Of a DNA stretch of 62,000 nucleotides, positions 47,235-57,855 are shown piece after piece. The DNA is from Apostichopus japonicus (lineage: Eukaryota; Echinodermata; Holothuroidea; Aspidochirotida; Stichopodidae), in NCBI RefSeq assembly GCF_037975245.1, contig NC_092576.1, positions 28,073,611 through 28,135,610 on the forward strand, written 5' to 3'. Position 1 is the first letter of the stretch, and each line of letters starts with the position of its first letter. The translations under genes and the position numbers were made by a program. The notes under the pieces are model-generated. The model was not told the DNA's origin, ran no database searches, and was given only the letters and a program-made list of their open reading frames with translations.

Positions 47235-47735
47235 ATTATACATGTATCATTGAAGGCTTTTAAATGATCATTACCATGTATTAAACAGCACATCTATGGC
47301 TAACCACCATATTTAGTATTATGCATGTATGTTTCATTGAAGGCTTAATGCTCATTACCGTATTAAACAGCACATCTAAGGCTAATCACCATATTTGGTA
47401 TTATATATGTACATGTTTCATTTAAGGTTTACTGCTCATTACCGTATTAAACAGCCCATCTAAGGCTAATCACCATATTTAGTATTATGCATACATGTTT
47501 CATTGATGGCTTAATGCTCATTACCCTATTAAACAGCACATCTAAGGCTAATCACCATATTTAGTATTATGCATACATGTTTCATTGAAGGCTTAATGCT
47601 CATTACCATATTAAACAGCATATCTAAGGTAACCATGATATATTATGCATGTACATGTTTCATTGAAGGCTTAATGCTCATTACCATATTGAACAGCACA
47701 TCTAAGGCTAATCACCATATTTGAATAACATGGAT
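47235..47735. repeat. ~90-bp tandem repeat, about six copies
   Basis: The unit contains tttcattgaaggcttaatg, ctcattaccgtattaaacag, cacatctaaggctaatcacc and atatttagtattatgcat. It lies just upstream (gene sense) of the exon at 47002. A degenerate continuation with cacagatcgaaggc occurs at about 47980-48200. Confidence 0.88.
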
Positions 47736-48613
47736 AGAGTGGTGGCATAGCACCATGTGATAGTATTACATATAACTTTCTAATTTGAAAAGTTTACTTT
47801 AGACCCCCATCTTTTCACTTGTTCTTTTGTACATTAATCTGCTTTCTTTGTAAAGAGCCTTGAGCAGTGGCTTTTGTCTACTGATTTGGCGCTATATAAG
47901 TCTCATTTATGATTATTATTATTAGCACACTGTACAGATGAAAGGCTAACAACCATGTTAAATGACATGTTTACTACATGCCCGCACAGATCGAAGGCTT
48001 ACCAAATGCTGTAGCAATAACCTCAATATTATGTACATGTGTATAGTACTGATCAATAATAGCATGCTTTAGCACCATTTCTTCATGCCCACACAGATCG
48101 AAGGCGTACAAATACTGTCTTAAGGCTTATTACCTCAATATTTTGTACATAGTACTGATAATAACATGGTTTAGCACCATTTCTTCATGCTCGCACCTGG
48201 TATCAAAGGCTTACTAATTGCTGTAGTAAGGCTTTATAACCACCATTGTACAGTATGAATGGCATGTACTGTACCTAATGCAGTCCAATGTACTCCCCAC
48301 CATGCACTCAATAACAGTAGATACAGTATGTCAATGGAGGCTTGGCTGCAGGATAAATAAGTGACTTGCATACAGTGTATATCAAACTGTTCAACCAATT
48401 CCATTCCACATATTTCAATCATATCACCATACTAAGGTTTTGATATTAATTGGCATACATAGATCTATTAACAAGCTAACCGTAAATAGTAAACATACAT
48501 GAGTGACCTATTATTATATTGAATCGCTTCAAAAGGCTTATCACCATACTAAGGCTGTGATCATATTAAATTAGCATACTGTATACATAGATAACCAGAA
48601 TGAAAACATTTCA

Positions 48614-51148
48614 TGGTTCCTTGCTGCTGTTCATTAGTTCCATTCATAGGGAAATTTCTAACAAAGCCCTAATACAACAACAGTAATTTATGCTCACAAA
48701 CTTTTGTTGCCAAAGTAATGCTAAGCCCTGATATCAATTGCAGCACATCAGTGTGTGAAGACTATCTACCATTACATCATACCAAGTTTGACGAAATTCC
48801 GACTAGTAATAGTAGCCAAGTAATTGAAATTTGGAGTATCAAGTTTGACCTCATGACCTCATTAATATTCATGATATGAGCACCAAAATCAACAGGGTTA
48901 ATCTACTTACTATGGGCCACCCACTCACCAAGTATGGTAATGATTAGTCATTCCCTTGTTGAGTTATTGTGCATACAAACTTTTCATAACTAAATATTGC
49001 TAGGCCCCCCCCCCCCTTATAAACATGCATGATATAAATTGCAACACACATCAGTGTGTGGAGACTATCTACTAATATCATCATACCAAGTTTGACGAAA
49101 TTCCAATAAATAGTAGCCAAGTTATTGCAACTTGGGAGTTTTTCACGTTTGACCCGTGACCTCATTAATATTTTTTAACTTTGACCTTGTATAACTTCGC
49201 ACACAAAGGTCACACGGGGGTCAACCTCTTGACATTTATGATCAGAAGGTACCTTTGACATCTGAAAATAGCATCGAAACTAAAAATCCCCAAAACACGA
49301 AAAGGTCACCAGAGATCAAATTGAGGTCAAGGGTCACCCAGATGCGGGTCGACAACTGGATTGCATTGAAGCAACTCCCAACCTTAATGGACAGTTCGTT
49401 CTCAAGTTATCACAAAAATACTAGATTTTTTATCATTAATTGACCTTTGGTGACCTCGGATCACATGACCGTTAAGTTTGAAAATATTCCCCTATACCAT
49501 TTGCAACTTGTCCCAAAATATCAACCGTGTCACACCTTGGAACTGGGAGTTATTGCATTAAATGTCTGAAAATTAACTTTGACCTCGTATAACTCCTCAC
49601 ACGAAGGTCACACGGGGGTCAACCCATTGACATTTATGATCAGAAGGTACCTTTGACATCTGAAAATAGCATCGAAACTGTAAAAATCCCCAAAACATGA
49701 AAAGGTCACCAGAGGTCAAATTGAGGTCAAGGGTCACCCAGATCCGGGTCGACAATTGGATTAAATTGAAGCAACTCCCGACCCTAACGGACAATTCGTT
49801 CTCAAGTTTTCGCAAAAAATACTAGATTTTTTATCATTAATTGACCTTTGATGACCTCGGATCACATGACCGTTAAGTTTGAAAATATTCCCCTACACCA
49901 GTTGCAACTTGTCCCAAAATATCAACCATGTCACACCTTGGAGCTGGGAATTATTGCACTAAATGTCTGAAAATTTACTTTGACCTCATACAACTTCACA
50001 CACAAAGGTCACCTGGGGTAAACCTATTGACACTTTTGATTGGTGAGACGTGAATATAGCATCAAAACTGTAAAAATTCAAACATTTTTTTCTTTGCCCA
50101 TTTTCTCACCCAAAATACTAGTTTTTTAACATTAATTGACCTTTGATGACCTTGGATCACATGACCGTTAAGTTTGAAATTATTTCTCTATACCATTTGC
50201 AACTTGTCCCAAAATATCAACCTTGTTACACCTTGGCACTGGGAGTTATTGCATTAAATGTCTGAAAATTAACTTTGATCTTGTATAACTTTACACACAA
50301 AGGTCACCCGGGTGTCAACCCATTGACATTTTTGATCGGAAGGTACCTTTGACATCCAAATCTACCATCAAAACCAAACATTTTCTTTTTCGCCCGTTTT
50401 CTCCCAAACTAAGCACATTTTTTCTAATGTGACCTTTGACCTTGGTTTCAAATGAAGTTTGATCTGCTGATTCCAAAAATCAACACGACAAGTCTGTACA
50501 GCCATCCTAACTCTGACCGAAAACTTTGACCCCATATGAGTTCCCACACAAAGGTCACACGGAGGTCAACCTATCGATGCTTATGATCGGAAGGTGCCTT
50601 TGACATCTGAAAATAGCATCGAAACTGTAAAAATCCCCAAAACATGAAAAGGTCACAAGAGGTCAAATTGAGGTCAAGGGTCACCCAGATGTGGGTCGAC
50701 AACTGGATTACACTGAAGCAACTCCCAAACCTAACGGACAATTCGTTCTCAAGTTATCGCAAAAATACTAGTTTTTTAACATTAATTGACCTTAGGTGAC
50801 CTCAGATCACATGACCGTTAAGTTTCAAAATGTTCCCCTAACCAGTTCACAACTTCTCCCAAAATATCAACCTTGTCGCACATTGGCATTGGGAGTTATT
50901 GCAGTTTTAGTATTTTGGGTTTTTGGACCATAACTGACCTTTGGTGACCTTTGTGGGCACCAAAAACAATAGGGTTCATCTACTCACTATGGGCCACCCA
51001 CCCACCAAGTTTGATCATGATCAGTCAATCCCTTGTTGAGTTATCGTGCATACACGCTAAAGCGTCACACACACACACACACACGCACGCACACGCACAC
51101 ACAGGCCAACCTGAATACATAGGTTCCTTTGCTTTTAGCAAGGAACCA
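48614..51148. mobile_element. Non-autonomous repeat with 12-bp inverted ends and ~398-bp internal repeats
   Basis: The ends tggttccttgct (48614-48625) and agcaaggaacca (51137-51148) are perfect inverted repeats. Internal units of about 398 bp start near 49180 and 49578, with shorter ones after, each rich in TGACC/GGTCA half-sites. A (CA)n run lies at 51068-51104 near the right end. There is no coding frame. No clear target duplication was seen, so the boundaries are provisional. Confidence 0.6.
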
Positions 51149-51963
51149 AAAACCTATAGATCAAAGGCCAGCCTCCCACAATCAAATAGCATAGATGTGC
51201 ACAATACCTTACTACCATATTCAACAGCACGCATAGATCAAAGGCCTAACGTACCAACATATTAGGTAGCATTGTCATATGAGCCTACCACCATGGTACA
51301 GTACTGATAGGCCAGTGGCTTTGACCCCAGTTGCAAAATGATATCGGACCGAGTACGTTGATTTAAAAACACCATTGGCAAGAGAATAAGAACAAACAAT
51401 TTTCATCCACAAAAACCACAATCTGTCACATAAAGTAGTTATTTCACTGGCTTTCTGTTAAATTTTGGATCAAATTTAAGATATTAAAGTACAGTTTTTG
51501 TCTGTAAATCATTGCTCCCATGAAGTTCCACATTTTCTGTCCAATCGCAAACTGCCCTTCGTACGATGTAGTGATACTTGTTACGCTTCAACGAAACGGC
51601 TGCTCCCTACATCCGCAATGAATCAGTCTCTCTGGGTATGTCACTTCTATTACGCAGGACCTACCCTTTAGAATGACATCACCTCGCCTCTATGTGAGCT
51701 ACAGTAGTCCAAGCGCAAAGCACACTTCTCTCACATTGCATTCATTTTGTTACACTCTGTGTCATTTTATTGTGAAGTGCATTAGACTGCTCGGCTGGTC
51801 TTTTTTTGGGGGGCAATAGATCATTTTATGTATTCATTGCTATCACATGTATGTACGTACAGGTCTAACAATTTACCCATATGTACAGATTTGCTAAACA
51901 CTGTTACTGTGTCCTGCGTTTTAGCTTTGATATCAAAACTACTTTAACTCCTTGCATGATTTT
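51149..51963. other. Intron sequence, nothing recognised
   Basis: No exons or clear repeat units. Confidence 0.4.
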
Positions 51964-52766
51964 ACTTGAATCCATACTGATACCAAGGTGAATTCCTTAT
52001 TGTACTTGTATCCATACTGATACCAAGGTGAATTCCTTATTTTACTTGTATCCATACTGATACCAAGGTGAATTCCTTATTGTACTTGTATCCATACTGA
52101 TACCAAGGTGAATTCCTTATTGTACTTGTATCCATACTGATACCAAGGTGAATTCCTTATTGTACTTATGCCCATACTGATACCAAGGTAGATTTTACTT
52201 GTATCCATAAGTCTGATACCAAGGTGAATTCCTTATTGTACTTGTATCCATACTGATACCAAGGTGAATTCCTTATTTTACTTGTATCCATACTGATACC
52301 AAGGTGAATTCCTTATTGTACTTGTATCCATACTGATACCAAGGTGAATTCCTTATTGTACTTGTATCCATACTGATACCAAGGTGAATTCCTTATTGTA
52401 GTTATACCCATACTGATACCAAGGTAGATTTTACTTGTATCCATAAGTCTGATACCAAGGTGAATTCCTTATTGTACTTGTATCCATACTGATACCAAGG
52501 TGAATTCCTTATTTTACTTGTATCCATACTGATACCAAGGTGAATTCCTTATTGTACTTGTATCCATACTGATACCAAGGTGAATTCCTTATTGTACATG
52601 TATCCATACTGATACCAAGGTGAATTCCTTATTGTACATATACCCATACTGATACCAAGGTGAATTCCTTATTGTACATATACCCATACTGATACAAAGG
52701 TGAATTCCTTATTGTACATATACCCATACTGATGCCAAGGTGAATTCCTTATTGTACTTGTGCCCA
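51964..52766. repeat. 40-bp minisatellite, ~20 copies
   Basis: The unit is tccatactgataccaaggtg plus aattccttattgtacttgta. A variant block (gattttacttgtatccataa gtctgatacc) recurs at about 52190 and 52429, giving a higher-order period of about 239 bp. It ends about 85 bp from the donor of the MFS exon at 52853. Confidence 0.95.
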
Positions 52767-52852
52767 GGTTTGGTACGCATAGCCCTTCTTGTAAACCAAG
52801 GGGGGGGGGGGGAAGGGAGAACAATTTGCAAACAAATAGGTATTGAACACAC

Positions 52853-53141
52853 CTGTGTCGAGTATACCCATAGCGATACCGACGAATGACATCATGCTGA
52901 TGAGCACCCAGAGAGCCTTGGAGAAAGCGATGATGAACATCCCTAGACAAGCCAGGGCGAGAGAAACAGCCATTAAGAGCTGAGGATTCCAATATTCAAA
53001 GAAGACTCCACCCAGCATGGTCCCTCCCAGGTAACCTAGACCGCGTCCCGAGAACACATAGGCCATCCTCTCCATACTCCCTACACCCGCCTGCTCCTTC
53101 AAGCTTCGGAGGGTCGGTCCTAGCACCGCCACAGATAAACC
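52853..53141 (-). CDS. MFSD4/NaGLT1-like transporter, upstream exon (end of TM1 to TM4)
   Basis: 289 nt; acceptor ctgtgccag preceded by a long pyrimidine tract, donor ACAG|gtgtgt. It encodes G-L-S-V-A-V-L-G-P-T-L (end of TM1), V-F-S-G-R-G-L-G-Y-L-G-G (TM2), TM3 (M-A-V-S-L-A-L-A-C-L-G-M) and TM4 to G-I-L-D-T-G. These motifs are characteristic of MFSD4/NaGLT1 transporters. It begins at phase 0; the exon with the start codon and first half of TM1 is upstream and was not found in 53142-56879. Confidence 0.88.
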
Positions 53142-53620
53142 CTGGCACAGGAACGGAAAAGACCGATAGAAAAAAAGAAAGAAAGAAAAAAAAAAGGGAA
53201 GACTAGTACGCACGTTTCCATGCGCGTCAGATTTTTTTTTTTTCTTTGGTATAGATCAAGAGACATTAGAAGGAACCAGAAGCTGTAGAATCTCTTAGCT
53301 ATGTATGTACAGCTCTTGTCAATGATCGATGTGACAGAGCGCCCTCTATCGGACCACCGAAGAAGTCCCAGTTATCATGGTTATCTCAAATAATCAATTC
53401 ATACAAAAGCGATCAGAACTGGATATATAAATCAACTAGTTATATAGATATATAAATCAACAGTGGGAATTTGTGTTGCTAGGGAAATGTTGACCTGGTG
53501 GTCTGTGTGATATCACTAGGTAGCCTACAGTACGTTGCTTTGATTGACAAGTCTCTGATTGTAGAAGGATTTTTATCTCCTTTTTTCAAAAAAAGTAAAA
53601 TCAAGAGCCCAAGGGCACTG
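53142..53620. other. MFSD4-like upstream intron
   Basis: The pyrimidine tract of the acceptor (minus sense) occupies about 53160-53245. No exon found. Confidence 0.5.
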
Positions 53621-54844
53621 TGGTTCCTTGCTTGAGGTATATGACAATACACATATTATCAAGCAAGATTGGGCTCAAATAGTCCAAGTTATTGTGGTCC
53701 TACATGTACCCATAAAGTAACCAACACTATAGCCAACACTTTTGTGATCACAAAATGTGATCGGATTTTTGATCAAAAGGCACTTTTGAGATCTAAATAT
53801 GGCGTCAAAAATGTAAGAAGTATAAGGTCACCTACAAGCAGGTCAACAGATATGATAACATTGGTGACCACAGATGACATGACCTTTAAGTTTGAAAATG
53901 TTCCACCACCCCATTCACAACTTGTCCCAAATTATCAACCGTGTCACACCTTGGTATTGGGATTTAATTGCATTAAATGTCTAAAAATTAACTTTGAACT
54001 TGTATACATAACTTCACACACAAAGGTCACCCGTAGGTCAACCAATTGACATTTTTGATCGGTGAGACCTAAACGGAGCATCAAAACTGTAAAAATTCAA
54101 ACATGTTTTCTTTGCCCATTTTCTCCCCCCAAAATACTAGTTTTTTAACATTAGCTGACCTTTGGTGACCTTGGATCACATGATCGCTAAGTTTGAAAAT
54201 ATTCCCCTATACCATTCGCAACTTGTCCAAAAAAATCAACCTTGTCACACCTTGGCACTGGGAGTTATTGCATGAAATGTCTAAAAATTAACTTTGACCT
54301 CCTATAACTTCACACACAAAGCTCATCCAGGGGTCAACCTATTGACATTTATGATCAGAAGGTACCTTTGACATCTGAAAATAGCATCGAAACTGTAAAA
54401 ATCCCCAAAACACGAAAAGGTCACCAAAGGTCAAATTGAGGTCAAGGGTCACCCAGGTGCGGGTCCACAATTGGATTGCATTGAAGCAACTCCCAAGTCT
54501 AACGGACATTTCGTTCTCAAGTTATCGCAAAAATACTAGTTTTTTATCATTAATTGACCTTTGTTGACCTTCGATCACATTACCGTTATGTTTGGAAACG
54601 ATGCCTTACCCCATTCACAACTACTCCCAAAATATCAACCATGTCGGACCCTGTCAATGGGAGTTATTGCTGTTTTTAATATATTGGTTTTTGGCATCTA
54701 ACTGACCTTTGCGGGCACCAAAAACAATAGGGATCTTCCTCTTACTATGGGCTATCCACCCAACAAGTTTCATCATGATACATCATTTCCTTATTGAGAT
54801 ATCGTGTACACAAGCCAAGCGTCACATACACACACACACACACA
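53621..54844. repeat. Second copy of the tggttccttgct repeat family
   Basis: It begins with tggttccttgct at 53621 and contains the same ~398-bp-type units as 48.6-51.1 kb (for example ctgacctttggtgacct at 54155-54171 and aggtcaaattgaggtca at 54428-54444). It runs to a (CA)n at about 54829-54844, where the right terminal motif is missing. Confidence 0.75.
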
Positions 54845-56879
54845 TACCTGCCTTGCATACCATTGGAGGACATTGAAAAGGGACCATCTTTCGAGGACAC
54901 TATGTTAGGGGTGAAGTAGCCTTAAAGCAAAGAAACACGTTTCAGTTTATGTCATTGACCAGTCATCTATAACTTCTTGGAAACCATCTGTCGTTTGTTC
55001 TTTGAAGTGACATCTTCTATACATGTGAGAACCAGACACATTATATCTGGTTGTTCTATGCATCTAAGGACGTTCTGCGTATATCCAGAACTGTTAGTCA
55101 TTAGAGGACAATGTATGTATGAATATGATTGCTATTCTTTTGAGGACAGCTTATGCATTATGTAATGTTTAAGTTGGTTTATTAGTAAACATTAAATTGC
55201 TCATTGTGACCACTATGGTCTAACCTCAAGAGTCTTAGCTCCGCATATTTTACCCCCAGTTGGTATCTAGAGTGTATGTACATCTGAGGAGGATGGGATA
55301 AGGGTTGCAGAGATGGACACAAGCAGAAGTCAATGTATTCTTTGAACACCAAATTTCCCAATCTTTGGTTGTAGAAAAAACCTTTATAGATGTGCTTTAG
55401 GCCGATCAACTTTTTTCAAGCAAGGGCTCAAGTGAGGTTATTGCGAAAACTGCAAGACTTTTCAAAGTACGTTTAGTTTCCACTAGTTCTATATATGTAT
55501 TTTTTTAGGGTTGGTTAGGAGGCTGATGGAAGGGAAAGGTGACATATTATGTCATACATAACATTATGATCATTAATAAACAATATATAAACTGACAGAA
55601 AAGTAACATATTTCTGTTATGGCACCTTTATTGAAAAACCTTTGCAACCAAAACAAAATTAACAACTGCTAACTGATGAAGAATAAAATGCCAGTTACTT
55701 ATCTGTAAAAAGCTAAATATTAATTAACAGTAACTTTATATTGTAGCCACATTTCCAAGCTAATAACCATAGCCATTCTTGAGGTACTCTGTTTTCTAAT
55801 TTGTCAAAACATTAAAAAAAAAAGAATCTATACCCAATTTTACATATTATGTTTTGAAAATCAGGTATGATTATCGTTGATTTCACTTCGTTTTTTATAA
55901 CTAATTAACAACCACTATTATTTTTATATAAGCAGAAAGGCTACACCAGTAAGCAGCGAAGTGAGATATTATTTAATTGGTGGAAATAAGAAACAGGCAT
56001 TTACCATGCAGCCTTCAAATTTCTAATAACTAAATGATCCTTTTAATGAGAATTACAAAGAATGATAAGAGAAATACTTGCAAGCAAGCTGAACAAACTT
56101 CAATTGAATGTCTGAAGGGATAAACAATCATACTCATATTGTTCGCTTTTTGGCGAAAAAATAACGGTCGTAACGGAATGATTATTTTTAAGACGAACTG
56201 AAAGTGACTAATAAATTGTCTTTTGCATGTTTCGATAATAGATTTTAAACTGAAAAGTCATACTGTAAGATTACCAATGTCTAGTCCACTCTTTTGACGC
56301 TTATTCGCAATGGCTTATTATTTCCCTAACAAGAATTACAAGAATTTCATCTTTCAACGTATTGTGAAAACAAAGCACCAAATGCGGCCTTGTTGTAACA
56401 CGAACATTGGACTACAGTACAGTGCACTGCTACTATTGTTAACACAATACTGTTAACAACACATATACAAATGCATTTTGCAACTAAAATATTATATGAA
56501 AATTTAACGTTGAATTTTTGGTCGTAACAATAGGTTATACTGCATTTAGTTTGACGGAAGCATATTTTTGGTATGGTTGTGAAAAACGCCAACTAAAAAC
56601 GTGAACCTTTATCATCTTATATTAGAAAATGAAGAAATTCTAAGAAACACCTTCAACTTATACTTCATGAGCTTAAAACAAAGAAGAACAGTTACAACAA
56701 GAACATCTGGAACAACAAATTCTGAACCTTCCACCCCTCCCTTAAGCCCTGATAAACTTCCAAAATCCTTAATTACTCTGCCAGAATTAAATGATAGAAA
56801 CACATAAACACAAGACTTTTAGTTACATACATAACTGAAACATGTCTTTTAACACTTTAACTTACAAATTTGACAGATA
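54845..56879. other. Intergenic, no gene recognised
   Basis: AT-rich; I looked for an MFSD4 first exon on the minus strand and did not find one. Confidence 0.4.
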
Positions 56880-57199
56880 TTATCGCTTCCTTTTATTAGC
56901 TTGAATGGCACTATAAACTTTATACTTGATGTTTTTCCAAGTTTTATCATCTAGAAGTGGTGCCAGAGATTTCTTACATTTGTCGCATTCATCTTTTCGA
57001 GGCACACGGCCTAACCTAATGTGCTTGTCAACATAATCTTGGACAGCATCTGATTCTTCGTTACCCCAATGTGACTTTTTGTTTACTACAACTCTTTGCT
57101 CTGATTGATCTGGTTTTCTAACTGAAAGGTTACTGTGACTTCTTGCCTGGAGACTGCTCCTCTTCTTACTTTCATTACACGTTTTTGCAAGGATTGATG
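56880..57199 (-). CDS. YR-like zinc-finger gene, terminal exon (SANT-like tail)
   Basis: The acceptor is tcttcattccag; the stop is TAA at 56880. After a basic Ser-rich stretch it encodes H-W-G-N-E-E-S-D-A-V-Q-D-Y-V-D-K-H-I, then V-P-R-K-D-E-C-D-K-C, and later T-W-K-N-I-K-Y-K-V. This short W-x-x-E-E...C-x-x-C...W-x-x-I-K module commonly closes predicted proteins of this tyrosine-recombinase-like family in fish and invertebrates. It joins the exon at 57440 in phase 1. Confidence 0.75.
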
Positions 57200-57439
57200 C
57201 TGGAATGAAGAAAAGGAAATAAGCCAATGAAGTGCATAGAACAAAATGCAAGAAACTACCATTAAAAAATAAGAACAAGAATATCAAACATGGTTCCCCA
57301 TTTAGAAAGAGATATAACTATAAATTAACATATGACAAGTTTTTCTGAAGTATCTAGTAATACAAAGTCTTGGTTGCAACAAGATGTGTCTCAAATGTGC
57401 AACTCTGTCTAATAATATATGCCAGTTTACTTGATGTAC

Positions 57440-57514
57440 CTCCTGTATTGATTTCATCAGGTAAATCATCTTCCTCATCTTCGTCAACCAGCTCTTCTTC
57501 ACTAGTACATGGAT
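57440..57514 (-). CDS. YR-like zinc-finger gene, short acidic exon
   Basis: 75 nt, phase 1-1; acceptor ttcggtcag, donor gtacat. It encodes an acidic linker (P-C-T-S-E-E-E-L-V-D-E-D-E-E-D-D-L-P-D-E). Reading across both junctions gives a continuous frame (S-L-D|D-P-C-T and I-N-T-G|A-S-I-L). Confidence 0.78.
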
Positions 57515-57855
57515 CTGACCGAAGAAAGTAAATAAACAAAGGAAAAAATTGACTATAAGAATATAAAATAAGTGAAACAAAATTAAGTGCTTACGAGGTA
57601 GGAATATTCACAGAAGAAATTTGAGAAATAAACAAGACTAGCTAGGTGACCTGAAAGACAACTAAGTTTTAAATACAACTTGTTTGTTACTCGTAAATAG
57701 CTCATTTTGATGCCATCGGGTTTCGAGTTAAAAAATGTTTGCAATTGAAAATCTGTTTAACCATCCATGTTACTCATATTGTAAATTTATCACATAAGAC
57801 AATAACTTCAATTTATCATAAAACTTTAAAATACAAAACAATTAAAAACACTTAC

